DNA from: Sporosarcina sp. FSL K6-1522
Lineage (GTDB): Bacteria > Bacillota > Bacilli > Bacillales_A > Planococcaceae
Reading direction: 5' to 3'
Length of the DNA stretch: 64,000 nt
NCBI RefSeq assembly: GCF_038622445.1
Contig: NZ_CP152019.1
Coordinates: forward strand, 3,880,501-3,944,500
The notes under the pieces were generated by a model. That model did no database searches, was not told the origin of the DNA, and saw only the letters and a program-made list of their open reading frames with translations. Shown here one piece after another: positions 27,646-35,335 of this stretch. The first letter of the stretch is position 1. Each line of letters begins with the position of its first letter. A program made the position numbers and the translations under genes.

Positions 27646-27795
27646 AAGGGGGAAATGAGAATGTTGCTGTGTTCAATTGTAATATCCCCGCTTTTCCCGT
27701 CGATTAAACATCTTTTTTTAAAAAACTTAAAATTCTTTTCTCTATTGATCAGATTTCCTATCTTTAATCCAGATTATATACGACAACCCACACAA

Positions 27796-27978
27796 TTATG
27801 TCCATGTCTTTCCTTCGGACCCTATGCACTTTTGCTGTTCCGTTTGAAACTGATTCAGTAGACGATCTAATTCCCGACTCAGTTCCATTGTTTGATCGGC
27901 AGTTAATCCTTCTTTATCCGCCGTATCCATCATTTTTGCTCGTATATATTCTATCTCTTCTTCCAAACTCCATTTCAA
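27796..27978 (-). CDS. Spo0E-family aspartyl-phosphate phosphatase
   Basis: A 60-residue helical-hairpin protein with the family signature SRELDRLLNQF (about residues 33-43). Such proteins dephosphorylate Spo0A~P or related response regulators and delay sporulation. The TTG start at 27978 follows GGGGGG six bases upstream. A PAS histidine kinase encoded 2 kb away could feed the same phosphorelay. Confidence 0.82.
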   Translation of the reverse strand: MKWSLEEEIEYIRAKMMDTADKEGLTADQTMELSRELDRLLNQFQTEQQKCIGSEGKTWT

Positions 27979-28219
27979 TTCAATCCCCCCAAGGAATGAA
28001 ACATGGCTAGTCTATTATTATACACAACTATTCTTGCGGATTGGAAAATAATTAACGACAAATTCCGACATCTGACATCTGATGACTACATCACAGATTC
28101 AGCGATTTCTACTCATTTTAATAGAAAACACTTTACGAGCAAGTCGATTTAAGGCAAACTAATAAAGATATGAAGAATGCATTCGCATACTAAAAATAAT
28201 CGTAAAGGAGCTGATTACT

Positions 28220-28417
28220 ATGATGATTGCAAATGTAGGTAATATCATAGAATTTAGAGATGGGCTGCAAGGGATTGTCGAGAAAATAAATGAAAACTCC
28301 GTCATTGTTGACCTAACTTATATGGAAAACTTCGAAGAGCTTGGATTGGAAGAGAAAACCGTCATTAATCACAAGCGTTATACTATCATCCACGGTACGG
28401 GACAACTTAAAGAGTGA
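28220..28417 (+). CDS. ykvS: DUF2187 protein, YkvS
   Basis: A 65-residue beta-rich protein. VGNIIEFRDGLQGIVEKINENSVIVDLT and VINHKRYTI match B. subtilis YkvS, a KOW-like small protein of unknown function. AAAGGAG precedes the tandem ATG codons. Confidence 0.85.
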   Translation: MMIANVGNIIEFRDGLQGIVEKINENSVIVDLTYMENFEELGLEEKTVINHKRYTIIHGTGQLKE

Positions 28418-28465
28418 AACCTCTACGTAACTCGTACGTCTAATTAGATTAAGGAGGGATTGCCC

Positions 28466-29194
28466 ATGAAAAGCAAATGGAGTTTATTGTATGTAGGGAT
28501 TGCAAGTGTTTTACTACTTTCCGCATGCGGCACAGACACTGGCTCGGACAAGCCTGACAACAACGCTAACAGCTCGGAAGAAGTAGCTGGTACGGAAAAT
28601 CCGGACATCCAAGAGGATACGGAGGATGCAATCGTAGAAGAGGACGCGGACGTAGATACAGATGCAGATGTAGAATCCGACACGACTGTAGACACAGACA
28701 CGGAAGTTGATAAGCCTGAGGATAAAGAAGATGCAGTTACAAAAGATGACGAAAATACTGCACCCAAAGACGATTTAACACAAAGTGACGAACAGGATTA
28801 TGCAATCGCTATACTGCCGAACTATACGTTAACAAGCGAAGAACCTGGCAAAGATAGCTTATATGTCAATAATGATGAATCAATCTTTATGCGTATTGAA
28901 ACAGTGGCAAAAGAAAATGCTTCTTATGATTCTCTAGTTGAAGATACGAAGAACATGCTTGAGGCAATCTCCGATGGAAACACCCCTTCTGAGCTCACAG
29001 ACACGGCCTCTTTACCCGCTGGCGAAGGAATTGACAATGTAACAGCGCTAACGGTTAAAACGCCGGCAGGCTCTTTCACAGGGATGGTTTTCGAGCGTGA
29101 TGGACTTCTCATTAAGCTAACGATATTCGATTCCGCACAAGAGGAACATTTCCAAAACTTCCTCAAAATGGGTGAAACAATCGTTAAGAAATAA
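28466..29194 (+). CDS. Lipoprotein with acidic linker
   Basis: A 242-residue lipoprotein. The lipobox LLSAC (about residues 17-21) follows a short signal sequence. Residues 25-110 form a low-complexity Asp/Glu/Thr linker with alternating D-x-D runs, and a folded domain follows (about 113-242). The start at 28466 is set by AAGGAGGG. The C-terminal domain is not recognised. It lies alone between ykvS and a strong terminator. Confidence 0.8.
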   Translation: MKSKWSLLYVGIASVLLLSACGTDTGSDKPDNNANSSEEVAGTENPDIQEDTEDAIVEEDADVDTDADVESDTTVDTDTEVDKPEDKEDAVTKDDENTAPKDDLTQSDEQDYAIAILPNYTLTSEEPGKDSLYVNNDESIFMRIETVAKENASYDSLVEDTKNMLEAISDGNTPSELTDTASLPAGEGIDNVTALTVKTPAGSFTGMVFERDGLLIKLTIFDSAQEEHFQNFLKMGETIVKK

Positions 29195-29215
29195 AGTAAA
29201 CGATTTTCTATAAGA

Positions 29216-29253
29216 CAAAAAGAGCCGCACAATGGATTGTGTGGCTCTTTTTG
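29216..29253. terminator. Bidirectional terminator after the lipoprotein gene
   Basis: AAAAAGAGCCGCACAAT and ATTGTGTGGCTCTTTTT form a near-perfect stem with A and T runs on both sides, serving the lipoprotein and the convergent MarR gene. Confidence 0.92.
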
Positions 29254-29264
29254 TCTGTAAAATA

Positions 29265-29705
29265 TTAAGATAAATCCTTAATCGATAAACCGAGTTTACG
29301 CAATAAGTCAATTGCAGTATCTTGTTCAGCTGGAGAAAGCTCCGACATCAATGATTCAATATTTGCCGCATGATCTGGGAATATTGATACAATAAGTTCT
29401 GTTCCTGCAGGCGTAATCGATATATAGGTGACGCGCTTATCCTCTGTACAAAAAACGCGCTCTAACAACCCTCTCTTCTCTAGCTTATCAACAACATAGG
29501 TCATCGAGCCACTTCGAAGTAGAATTTTCTGTCCAATTTTCTGGATGGACTGCCTACCTTTATGATGAAGAAGTTCAAGAACAGCAAATTCCGTCGGGTT
29601 TAATCCATTTTGTTCAATCAGCTTATGCGCTTCTTCTAAAACTACTTTTCCTGCCCTCGAAAGAACGATAAACAATTTCAGTGCGCGCTCCGTATTTTTT
29701 TCCAT
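29265..29705 (-). CDS. MarR-family regulator, MhqR-like
   Basis: A 146-residue winged-helix dimer. The segment LNPTEFAVLELLHHKGRQSIQKIGQKILLRSGSMTYVVDKLEKRGLL (about 34-80) resembles MhqR (YkvE) of B. subtilis, which senses quinones and represses quinone-detoxifying dioxygenases and reductases. The location near Spo0E- and YkvS-type genes fits. No candidate target genes are adjacent, so the role is by similarity. Confidence 0.72.
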   Translation of the reverse strand: MEKNTERALKLFIVLSRAGKVVLEEAHKLIEQNGLNPTEFAVLELLHHKGRQSIQKIGQKILLRSGSMTYVVDKLEKRGLLERVFCTEDKRVTYISITPAGTELIVSIFPDHAANIESLMSELSPAEQDTAIDLLRKLGLSIKDLS

Positions 29706-29793
29706 ACTGTTTCATCCTCTATTGTCCCTTTGGGGAGTCGCCCTCTATTATAATCTCAAGAAGGCTCCCTGTCAAAAGGCATGGAAGCTCCGT

Positions 29794-31227
29794 TTACTGC
29801 GCCAATATCGACTCTCCTCCACTGATGTGACGGTTGCATAACTCCGTTGCTGGAAAAGACAGCATAAATGTTGTGCCGACCCCTTCCTGGCTGTCAGCCG
29901 CTATCGTGCCACTATGCTCTTCCATCGCTTTCAGGACAAATGGTAATCCTAAGCCCGTTCCGCCTGGTTTTGAAGTGAAAAACGGCATAAAAATCTGCTT
30001 TAACTGGTAACTATTCATTCCTTTTCCGGTATCCGTAATCGACAAGCGAATCTCATTTTTGTCACTGCGTCTCATGTCAATTGTCAGTATGCCGCCTGCT
30101 TCCATAGCCTCTAGTCCATTTTTGCATAAGTTCAGTAATACTTGCTTAATTTTATCGGCGTTGCCATAAATAAGCGTATCAAAAATCGGAGGGCTCCAAA
30201 GTATTTTCATACCATCCATCAATGCCTTTGGATTTAAAATACTGACAATATCAGCTACAAGAACAGCTAATGATAATGTCGTTTTTTTATTAAATGTAGG
30301 CTTTGAAAGCGTCAACATCTCATTCAAGATAGATTCCATTCTTTCAATTTCACCCTCGATGACCGATAAATATTTCATCGACTCAGCCGAAGCATCCACT
30401 TCCAAAAGTTGTATAAACCCTTTTAACGTCGTCATCGGATTTCTAATTTCATGCGCAATACTTGCCGCAATTTGACCTACAGCTGATAATGAACCAGAGT
30501 GCGCCAATTGCTGCTCTAAATTCTCTGCTTCTGTACGATCTGTCATTTTAATCACATACATGCCTGTTTCTTTATCGTCATAAGTTGTAATATAATAATA
30601 GCGCATGTCTCTAGGAGAGCGTTCAAATTTTTTCAGCACTTCTGCGCGACCTTCGTGCTTCAGTTTTTTTAAATAACTTGTACACATTTCCTGTGTCACA
30701 TCTGGGAAGATATCTTCAACGATTGCAATCGTTTTCCCGATGAAATCATTCCGTGATAGGTTAAAGTATACATCATGCATATCATTTACATCACGAATGA
30801 TACCGTTATAATCTATAAGCATTAAAAAATCCTTTGAATGACGGAATGCATTTAAATATGCCTTAATAGGTGCCACACCAAATGTGCTTGCTGCATCACA
30901 ATGAGCAACCACCTTCTGACAATCATGATGATAGGTCACATGCATCGTCACTGGAGAAGACTGGTCAGACAGTATACGTATCAACAACTTATCACTTATG
31001 TTCTTTTTCGCTTCAACTGCACGTTTCAAGAAGGCTTCCCACAAAGCACCGCTCGATACGTCCATAATCGCTTTGATATTCTGCTTTTGCTCGACAGCAA
31101 ATGTAGTACGGAACGAATTGTTCATATCAATGATTATTCCAGTCAATTCCAAAACGATACCTGGTCTTATACCATCATCCAGCTCAAAGGAGACGCACCC
31201 ACTTACCTTGTCCAAATTATTTCTCAT
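29794..31227 (-). CDS. Soluble PAS sensor histidine kinase, sporulation-kinase type
   Basis: A 477-residue kinase with no membrane helix. It has an N-terminal unassigned sensor region (1-115), a PAS domain (about 125-235), a HisKA helix with phosphoacceptor H259 (HEIRNPMTTLKG), and an ATPase domain with an N-box (NLCKNGLEAM), DTGKGM and GTGLGLP. No response regulator is adjacent, which is typical of Spo0F-feeding kinases such as KinA-KinE. The start at 31227 follows AGGAGG. Confidence 0.85.
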   Translation of the reverse strand: MRNNLDKVSGCVSFELDDGIRPGIVLELTGIIIDMNNSFRTTFAVEQKQNIKAIMDVSSGALWEAFLKRAVEAKKNISDKLLIRILSDQSSPVTMHVTYHHDCQKVVAHCDAASTFGVAPIKAYLNAFRHSKDFLMLIDYNGIIRDVNDMHDVYFNLSRNDFIGKTIAIVEDIFPDVTQEMCTSYLKKLKHEGRAEVLKKFERSPRDMRYYYITTYDDKETGMYVIKMTDRTEAENLEQQLAHSGSLSAVGQIAASIAHEIRNPMTTLKGFIQLLEVDASAESMKYLSVIEGEIERMESILNEMLTLSKPTFNKKTTLSLAVLVADIVSILNPKALMDGMKILWSPPIFDTLIYGNADKIKQVLLNLCKNGLEAMEAGGILTIDMRRSDKNEIRLSITDTGKGMNSYQLKQIFMPFFTSKPGGTGLGLPFVLKAMEEHSGTIAADSQEGVGTTFMLSFPATELCNRHISGGESILAQ

Positions 31228-31417
31228 AGTTATTCCTCCTGATCCCATTTCAAGACAATATGAAAAATGACAATGGCTTATGCGAAAAAATCAAATTTAT
31301 ACAAAATACCCCTGTTTCAGATTATTCCATATTATCAGTTTCTGGAATATAGGTCTAAGGTTCGAGTTTTTCACTTAAGTATACTTGTAAGCAAACATAA
31401 AAAAGAGGAGCATATCA

Positions 31418-33172
31418 ATGAATATCGTCTTAACAACATTAAATGCAAAATATATCCACGGAAATCTCGCTATTCGCTATTTAAAAGCGTATGTAGAGCC
31501 CGACTATTCTCCCGTTATTACAGAATACACCATAAAAGACCCCACAATGAACATCGTATCAGATTTATATCAAAAGAATCCAGATATTGTCGGCTTCAGT
31601 CTATACATTTGGAATATTGAAGAATCGATTAAAGTGATGCGTATGTTAAAAAGGGTCCATCCCGACGTTGTCATTGTTGCAGGGGGCCCCGAGGTCACCT
31701 ACGATTATGATTATTGGCTACAACGCGTTCCTGAAATTGATGTCATTGTTATCGGTGAAGGCGAACGAACATTTAAACAAGTATTAGATGCCTATACAGG
31801 TAAACAAGACATGGCCAGTGTCCAAGGCGTTGCTTATCAAGTGAATGGAGACTTGAAAATCACAGCACCTGGTCCGAAATTAGATCTAAGGGAACTCCCT
31901 AGCCCATTCCGTTTCGCTGAAGACATTCCAACACTCGGAAAGAGGGTCACCTATATCGAAACAAGCCGTGGTTGTCCATTTTCGTGCCAGTTTTGTTTAT
32001 CATCCATTGAAGTCGGCGTACGCTACTTTAACCGAGATGCGATTAAAGACGACATCCGTTATTTGATGGCCAACGGTGCAAAAACCATTAAATTCGTCGA
32101 TCGGACATTCAATATTAGTCGTAGCTATGCGATGGAAATGTTCCAATTTTTAATTGATGAACATGTCCCGGGAACTGTTTTCCAATTTGAAATTACCGGT
32201 GATATTATGCGTCCCGAAGTCATCAACTTTTTAAACGAACACGCACCAGCTGGCTTATTCAGATTTGAAATCGGTGTTCAGTCGACAAATGATTTGACCA
32301 ACGAACTCGTCAAACGCCGACAAAACTTTGAAAAGTTATCTCGGACCGTCACGATGGTAAAAGAAGGCGGGAAAATCGCACAGCACCTCGATTTAATCGC
32401 TGGACTGCCTGAAGAAGACTATGATTCATTCAGAAATACGTTCAACGAAGTTTTTGCCATGCGCCCAGAGGAATTACAGCTAGGCTTCCTTAAATTACTG
32501 CGCGGCACAGGATTGCGTATTCAAGCTGAGCAATATGGCTATACCTACGTTGACGAAGCACCTTATGAAATCTTTTCAAACAACGTGTTAACATTCGATG
32601 ATATTTTACGCATCAAACAAACTGAAGATGTACTTGAAAAATACTGGAACGACAACCGTTTGCCACGCACGGTTGAATATCTCGTATCAGAAGTCTTCGA
32701 TACACCGTTTGATTTCTTTCAACAGTTTGGAACGTATTGGGAAAGTCAGGGTTGGTCAAGAATTGGTCATCAGCTCGAAGACCTCTTTACGCGACTTGAG
32801 GAGTATTTGACAACAGATGGACAAGCAGATATGGAGATTGTTCGCAGTCTCATGAAACTCGACTACTTAGCGCATCATAAATTCCAACCGCGTAAAATTT
32901 GGTGGACAGATAGCATGCCAACTGATGTATTGAATAGCATCGAACAAGCGTTATTGGACAATCCAATCATCTTTGGCGAGCAGGTTTCAACAGAGGGCTT
33001 AAACACACGTAATATCCGAAAACAAACCTTCATTACACCGATTAGGGTAAACCCTAATGATGTCGCAATTGGCATTGTCGAGAAAACAACTGGTTATCTC
33101 ATCACTGTTTTCAAACATGGAGAAAATCCAATCTTCCTCTATCTAGATCACACGAAATCTTTTGCACACTAA
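31418..33172 (+). CDS. B12-binding radical SAM protein with DUF4080
   Basis: A 584-residue enzyme with a B12-binding-type N-terminal domain (about 1-140), a radical SAM domain (about 175-400) whose cluster cysteines are C186, C190 and C193 (CPFSCQFC), and a C-terminal DUF4080 region (about 420-580). Such proteins modify unactivated carbons, often by methylation; the substrate is unknown. The ATG follows AGAGGAG. It is the last host gene before the prophage. Confidence 0.88.
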   Translation: MNIVLTTLNAKYIHGNLAIRYLKAYVEPDYSPVITEYTIKDPTMNIVSDLYQKNPDIVGFSLYIWNIEESIKVMRMLKRVHPDVVIVAGGPEVTYDYDYWLQRVPEIDVIVIGEGERTFKQVLDAYTGKQDMASVQGVAYQVNGDLKITAPGPKLDLRELPSPFRFAEDIPTLGKRVTYIETSRGCPFSCQFCLSSIEVGVRYFNRDAIKDDIRYLMANGAKTIKFVDRTFNISRSYAMEMFQFLIDEHVPGTVFQFEITGDIMRPEVINFLNEHAPAGLFRFEIGVQSTNDLTNELVKRRQNFEKLSRTVTMVKEGGKIAQHLDLIAGLPEEDYDSFRNTFNEVFAMRPEELQLGFLKLLRGTGLRIQAEQYGYTYVDEAPYEIFSNNVLTFDDILRIKQTEDVLEKYWNDNRLPRTVEYLVSEVFDTPFDFFQQFGTYWESQGWSRIGHQLEDLFTRLEEYLTTDGQADMEIVRSLMKLDYLAHHKFQPRKIWWTDSMPTDVLNSIEQALLDNPIIFGEQVSTEGLNTRNIRKQTFITPIRVNPNDVAIGIVEKTTGYLITVFKHGENPIFLYLDHTKSFAH

Positions 33173-33179
33173 CAAAGTA

Positions 33180-33219
33180 CAAGGCTGCTTCCCGATGTCG
33201 GGAGCAGCCTTGTTTCATT
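33180..33219 (+). terminator. Terminator of the radical SAM gene
   Basis: AAGGCTGCTTCCCGA and TCGGGAGCAGCCTT close a two-base loop, followed by GTTTCATTTT. Confidence 0.9.
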
Positions 33220-33348
33220 TTCCATTAACCAATAATTACCCGTATTATAGCCAGTTATTTTTATACGACTTCTATGATATACGCGGCTTTATAAGATGCA
33301 TTTTCAGAACTAGCCTAATCACATATAAGTATAAGGGATTTCACTATA

Positions 33349-33370
33349 GGGGGCAGAAGTGGGGGCAGAG
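33349..33370. repeat. GGGGGCAGA direct repeats near the prophage end (attL candidate)
   Basis: GGGGGCAGA occurs at 33349-33357 and 33361-33369 with a 12-bp period, in the gene-free stretch between the host terminator and the first prophage gene. No second copy of the flanking sequence is in the window, so its identity as an attachment or integrase arm site is speculative. Confidence 0.25.
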
Positions 33371-33453
33371 GGAAAACCAGCTTCTCATTCGTCAATACTA
33401 ATAAATCTGACAAATAAAAAGACCAATCCGTAAAGAACTGGCCGTGTACTCTT

Positions 33454-33720
33454 TCATTTAACACTCACGATAGAGTTCATATTGATAGTGGTATTCTCGG
33501 AGCCAACCCGTAAAATCAATTTGCCGCTCTGGCCATCAACATTGGTTACAACTCCCCGCGCCGTTTCGTATTGCTTACGGTGGTACGTCGTGATTTCTAC
33601 TTCGTTTTTAAATTCATGCGCATCGCTTATTTTCTCGCCGATTTCTTGGTAATCATACTCTGTTAGTTGTGGCCCTGATACACTCTTATTTATTTTCTTT
33701 GGTTTTGGAATTGCTGTCAT
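33454..33720 (-). CDS. YolD-like protein (second copy)
   Basis: An 88-residue protein whose layout fits YolD-like proteins: helical GPQLTEYDYQEIGEKISDA, then beta strands EVEITTYHRKQYETARGVVTNVDGQSGKL. In B. subtilis YolD proteins are encoded with Y-family polymerases and are damage-induced. It is the last gene of the minus-strand cassette starting at 34666, after a 23-bp gap. Similarity is moderate. Confidence 0.55.
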   Translation of the reverse strand: MTAIPKPKKINKSVSGPQLTEYDYQEIGEKISDAHEFKNEVEITTYHRKQYETARGVVTNVDGQSGKLILRVGSENTTINMNSIVSVK

Positions 33721-33743
33721 TATTAATCATCCTCTCAGATTTT

Positions 33744-34082
33744 TTATTCACTGATTTGCGCACCGACAATATCCGATGCCATGATTTTCTCGACACCGAA
33801 CGGACTATCTAGCATGATAAACTCCGACTGCACATTGATTTCTTCTGTGATTCCTCCACGCATTGAAAACTTTCCGTTTGCCCAGGTAATTATGAGGATA
33901 AGACATTTCCTTTTATACGCTGCTTCAATCTCTTCTTGTATGGATTGAAGGTCAAATTCATCGAGTTCCGGTCGCTCTTCGTACTGAGCTTTTGCGCGCC
34001 AATCATTTATCTTGGTTACATGCTCCGGCAACATCAAGCCTCGCCATTTTATATTTCCTCTATCACGAATGTGTTCTTGCAT
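33744..34082 (-). CDS. YolD-like protein
   Basis: A 112-residue protein starting RDRGNIKWRGLMLPEHV, the typical YolD opening, followed by a helix (ELDEFDLQSIQEEIEAAY) and beta strands. It is probably an accessory factor in DNA-damage tolerance. It overlaps the preceding gene by 20 bp. No Y-family polymerase gene is nearby. AAAGGGAA precedes the ATG. Confidence 0.75.
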   Translation of the reverse strand: MQEHIRDRGNIKWRGLMLPEHVTKINDWRAKAQYEERPELDEFDLQSIQEEIEAAYKRKCLILIITWANGKFSMRGGITEEINVQSEFIMLDSPFGVEKIMASDIVGAQISE

Positions 34083-34443
34083 TATTCAACATTCCCTTTT
34101 CAAAATATAGATTTATTAGTTCCTCCGCCCGATTGCGCAGTCGAACATTTAAATAGCGTCGTACATCTTCATTATCACCGATTACAAATACGTACTCAGT
34201 AAACGTATTATCTTTCCCCTTTTTGATTAGCTTCAACTTTCGGTTTCGGGCGTAAGTGTTTGTAGCTTTTAATTCTGCCCGCACATTCTTTAAGGCATCC
34301 TCCACAATTTTGATATATGGACCCCTCAACTTAAATGGACTGATTTCAATTGTTTCTCTATCTCTTTCCAGAATCTTTATGACCATCGGCAAATAAATCA
34401 TATTCTCAAAATGTGGTAAAGCATCCGCAGGTATCATAGACAC
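34063..34443 (-). CDS. Hypothetical prophage protein
   Basis: A 126-residue soluble protein rich in basic residues in its middle and C-terminal parts (ARNRKLKLIKKGK near 85). No family is recognised. It sits between the WYL-like and YolD-like genes, one base after the former and overlapping the latter, so it is co-transcribed with them and possibly works in the same damage response. Confidence 0.65.
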   Translation of the reverse strand: MSMIPADALPHFENMIYLPMVIKILERDRETIEISPFKLRGPYIKIVEDALKNVRAELKATNTYARNRKLKLIKKGKDNTFTEYVFVIGDNEDVRRYLNVRLRNRAEELINLYFEKGMLNNARTHS

Positions 34444-34444
34444 G

Positions 34445-34666
34445 TTAAATCACCATGCTTTCTTTCGTTATGACGGGAACAAGCGCCAGTACGTTGTCAA
34501 TCGTGAACGTCCGCTTAGACCCTCGTAGATAACAGTAAGCCCTGAAAGATACATCCCCCACTAGCAAGACCCTCACCCTTCGTTTACTGACTTGACCACT
34601 CTTAGATAGATACATCATATCCAATACTTGATTATGTTCAACCGACTTGATCAACATATTAAGCAC
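34445..34666 (-). CDS. Small WYL-like domain protein
   Basis: A 73-residue protein whose fold pattern resembles a stand-alone WYL domain: a strand MMYLSKSGQVSKRRVRVLLV followed by FRAYCYLRGSKRTFTIDNVLAL. WYL domains sense nucleic acids or nucleotides in regulators. There is no DNA-binding domain attached. The GTG start follows GGAGGGG. It is the first gene of the cassette behind the LexA-like box. Confidence 0.6.
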   Translation of the reverse strand: MLNMLIKSVEHNQVLDMMYLSKSGQVSKRRVRVLLVGDVSFRAYCYLRGSKRTFTIDNVLALVPVITKESMVI

Positions 34667-34688
34667 ACTCGTTCCCCTCCTTGATTAC

Positions 34689-34717
34689 AGCATACAGAAT
34701 GAATGTTCGTAAATCAA
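34689..34717 (-). promoter_or_regulatory. Promoter with LexA-like SOS box
   Basis: On the minus strand TTGATT (34712-34717) and TATGCT (34689-34694) are spaced 17 bp. Between them the plus strand reads GAATGAATGTTCG (34697-34709), one mismatch from the Bacillus LexA box GAAC-N4-GTTC. An operator in the spacer would block the YolD-cassette promoter until DNA damage. Confidence 0.6.
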
Positions 34718-34825
34718 GTGGAAATATGGTATAATGGACTTAGAAGTACTTGAGTGATTGTGACAACTTATACGTTTTAACAGTCCGCAGTTGCGTTTTT
34801 TCGTGTTTTTATGTATCAATTTCGC

Positions 34826-34856
34826 TTTACATACTGTATATTTAAGATAGTACTAT
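34826..34856 (+). promoter_or_regulatory. Weak candidate promoter of the Panacea cassette
   Basis: TTTACA (34826-34831) and TACTAT (34851-34856) point toward the gene at 34892, but the spacer is 19 bp. TAAGAT at 34843-34848 is an alternative -10. The exact promoter is uncertain. Confidence 0.3.
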
Positions 34857-34891
34857 AGAAAACAGAATTATCTGAAAGAGGAGGAGTTATT

Positions 34892-35335
34892 ATGGCTGGC
34901 ATGAGAGAGTTGGCTAACCATATTATCGCAGTTGCAAATGATGCAAGTTTATCAGTAACTAATCTACAAATTCAAAAAGTTATGTTTTTCTCATTAGGCT
35001 TTCATATGAGACATAATGGGATAGATGAATTAGCCACTGAAACATATGATATCCCTTTCGAAAAATGGAAATACGGACCTGTCGTTGAATCGTTATACTA
35101 TACCTATAATCATTTTAAAGATAAGGACATAGCTGAAGAATTATACGGTTTTTATAATCCTGAATATGCAATGTGGGATGAAAATATTGAAAGATTGTTA
35201 CAGATTGATCCGTTTGAATTAGTCCGAGTTTCTCATGATTTCCCTTCGTGGTCAGATTACGAGGAAGATATACTTCAAAGAAACTATGTTGAAAGTTATG
35301 CTTTAGGTGAAATCGCAGAGGATTTTAGAGCATGA
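34892..35335 (+). CDS. Panacea (DUF4065)-domain protein, putative antitoxin
   Basis: A 147-residue protein with Panacea/SocA-type features: LANHIIAVANDASLSVTNLQIQKVMFFS near the N-terminus and FEKWKYGPVVESLYYTY (about 56-72). Panacea domains act as antitoxins for many unrelated toxins (PanA of PanAT systems) and as proteolytic adaptors in SocA. It follows GAGGAGGAG and overlaps the next gene as ATGA. It is on the opposite strand from the prophage late genes, so it is expressed independently in the lysogen. Confidence 0.8.
   Translation: MAGMRELANHIIAVANDASLSVTNLQIQKVMFFSLGFHMRHNGIDELATETYDIPFEKWKYGPVVESLYYTYNHFKDKDIAEELYGFYNPEYAMWDENIERLLQIDPFELVRVSHDFPSWSDYEEDILQRNYVESYALGEIAEDFRA

Noticed and set aside
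31267..31620. Plus-strand ORF before the radical SAM gene
   Set aside because: It overlaps the well-supported start of the radical SAM gene in another frame and has low-complexity content without a ribosome site.
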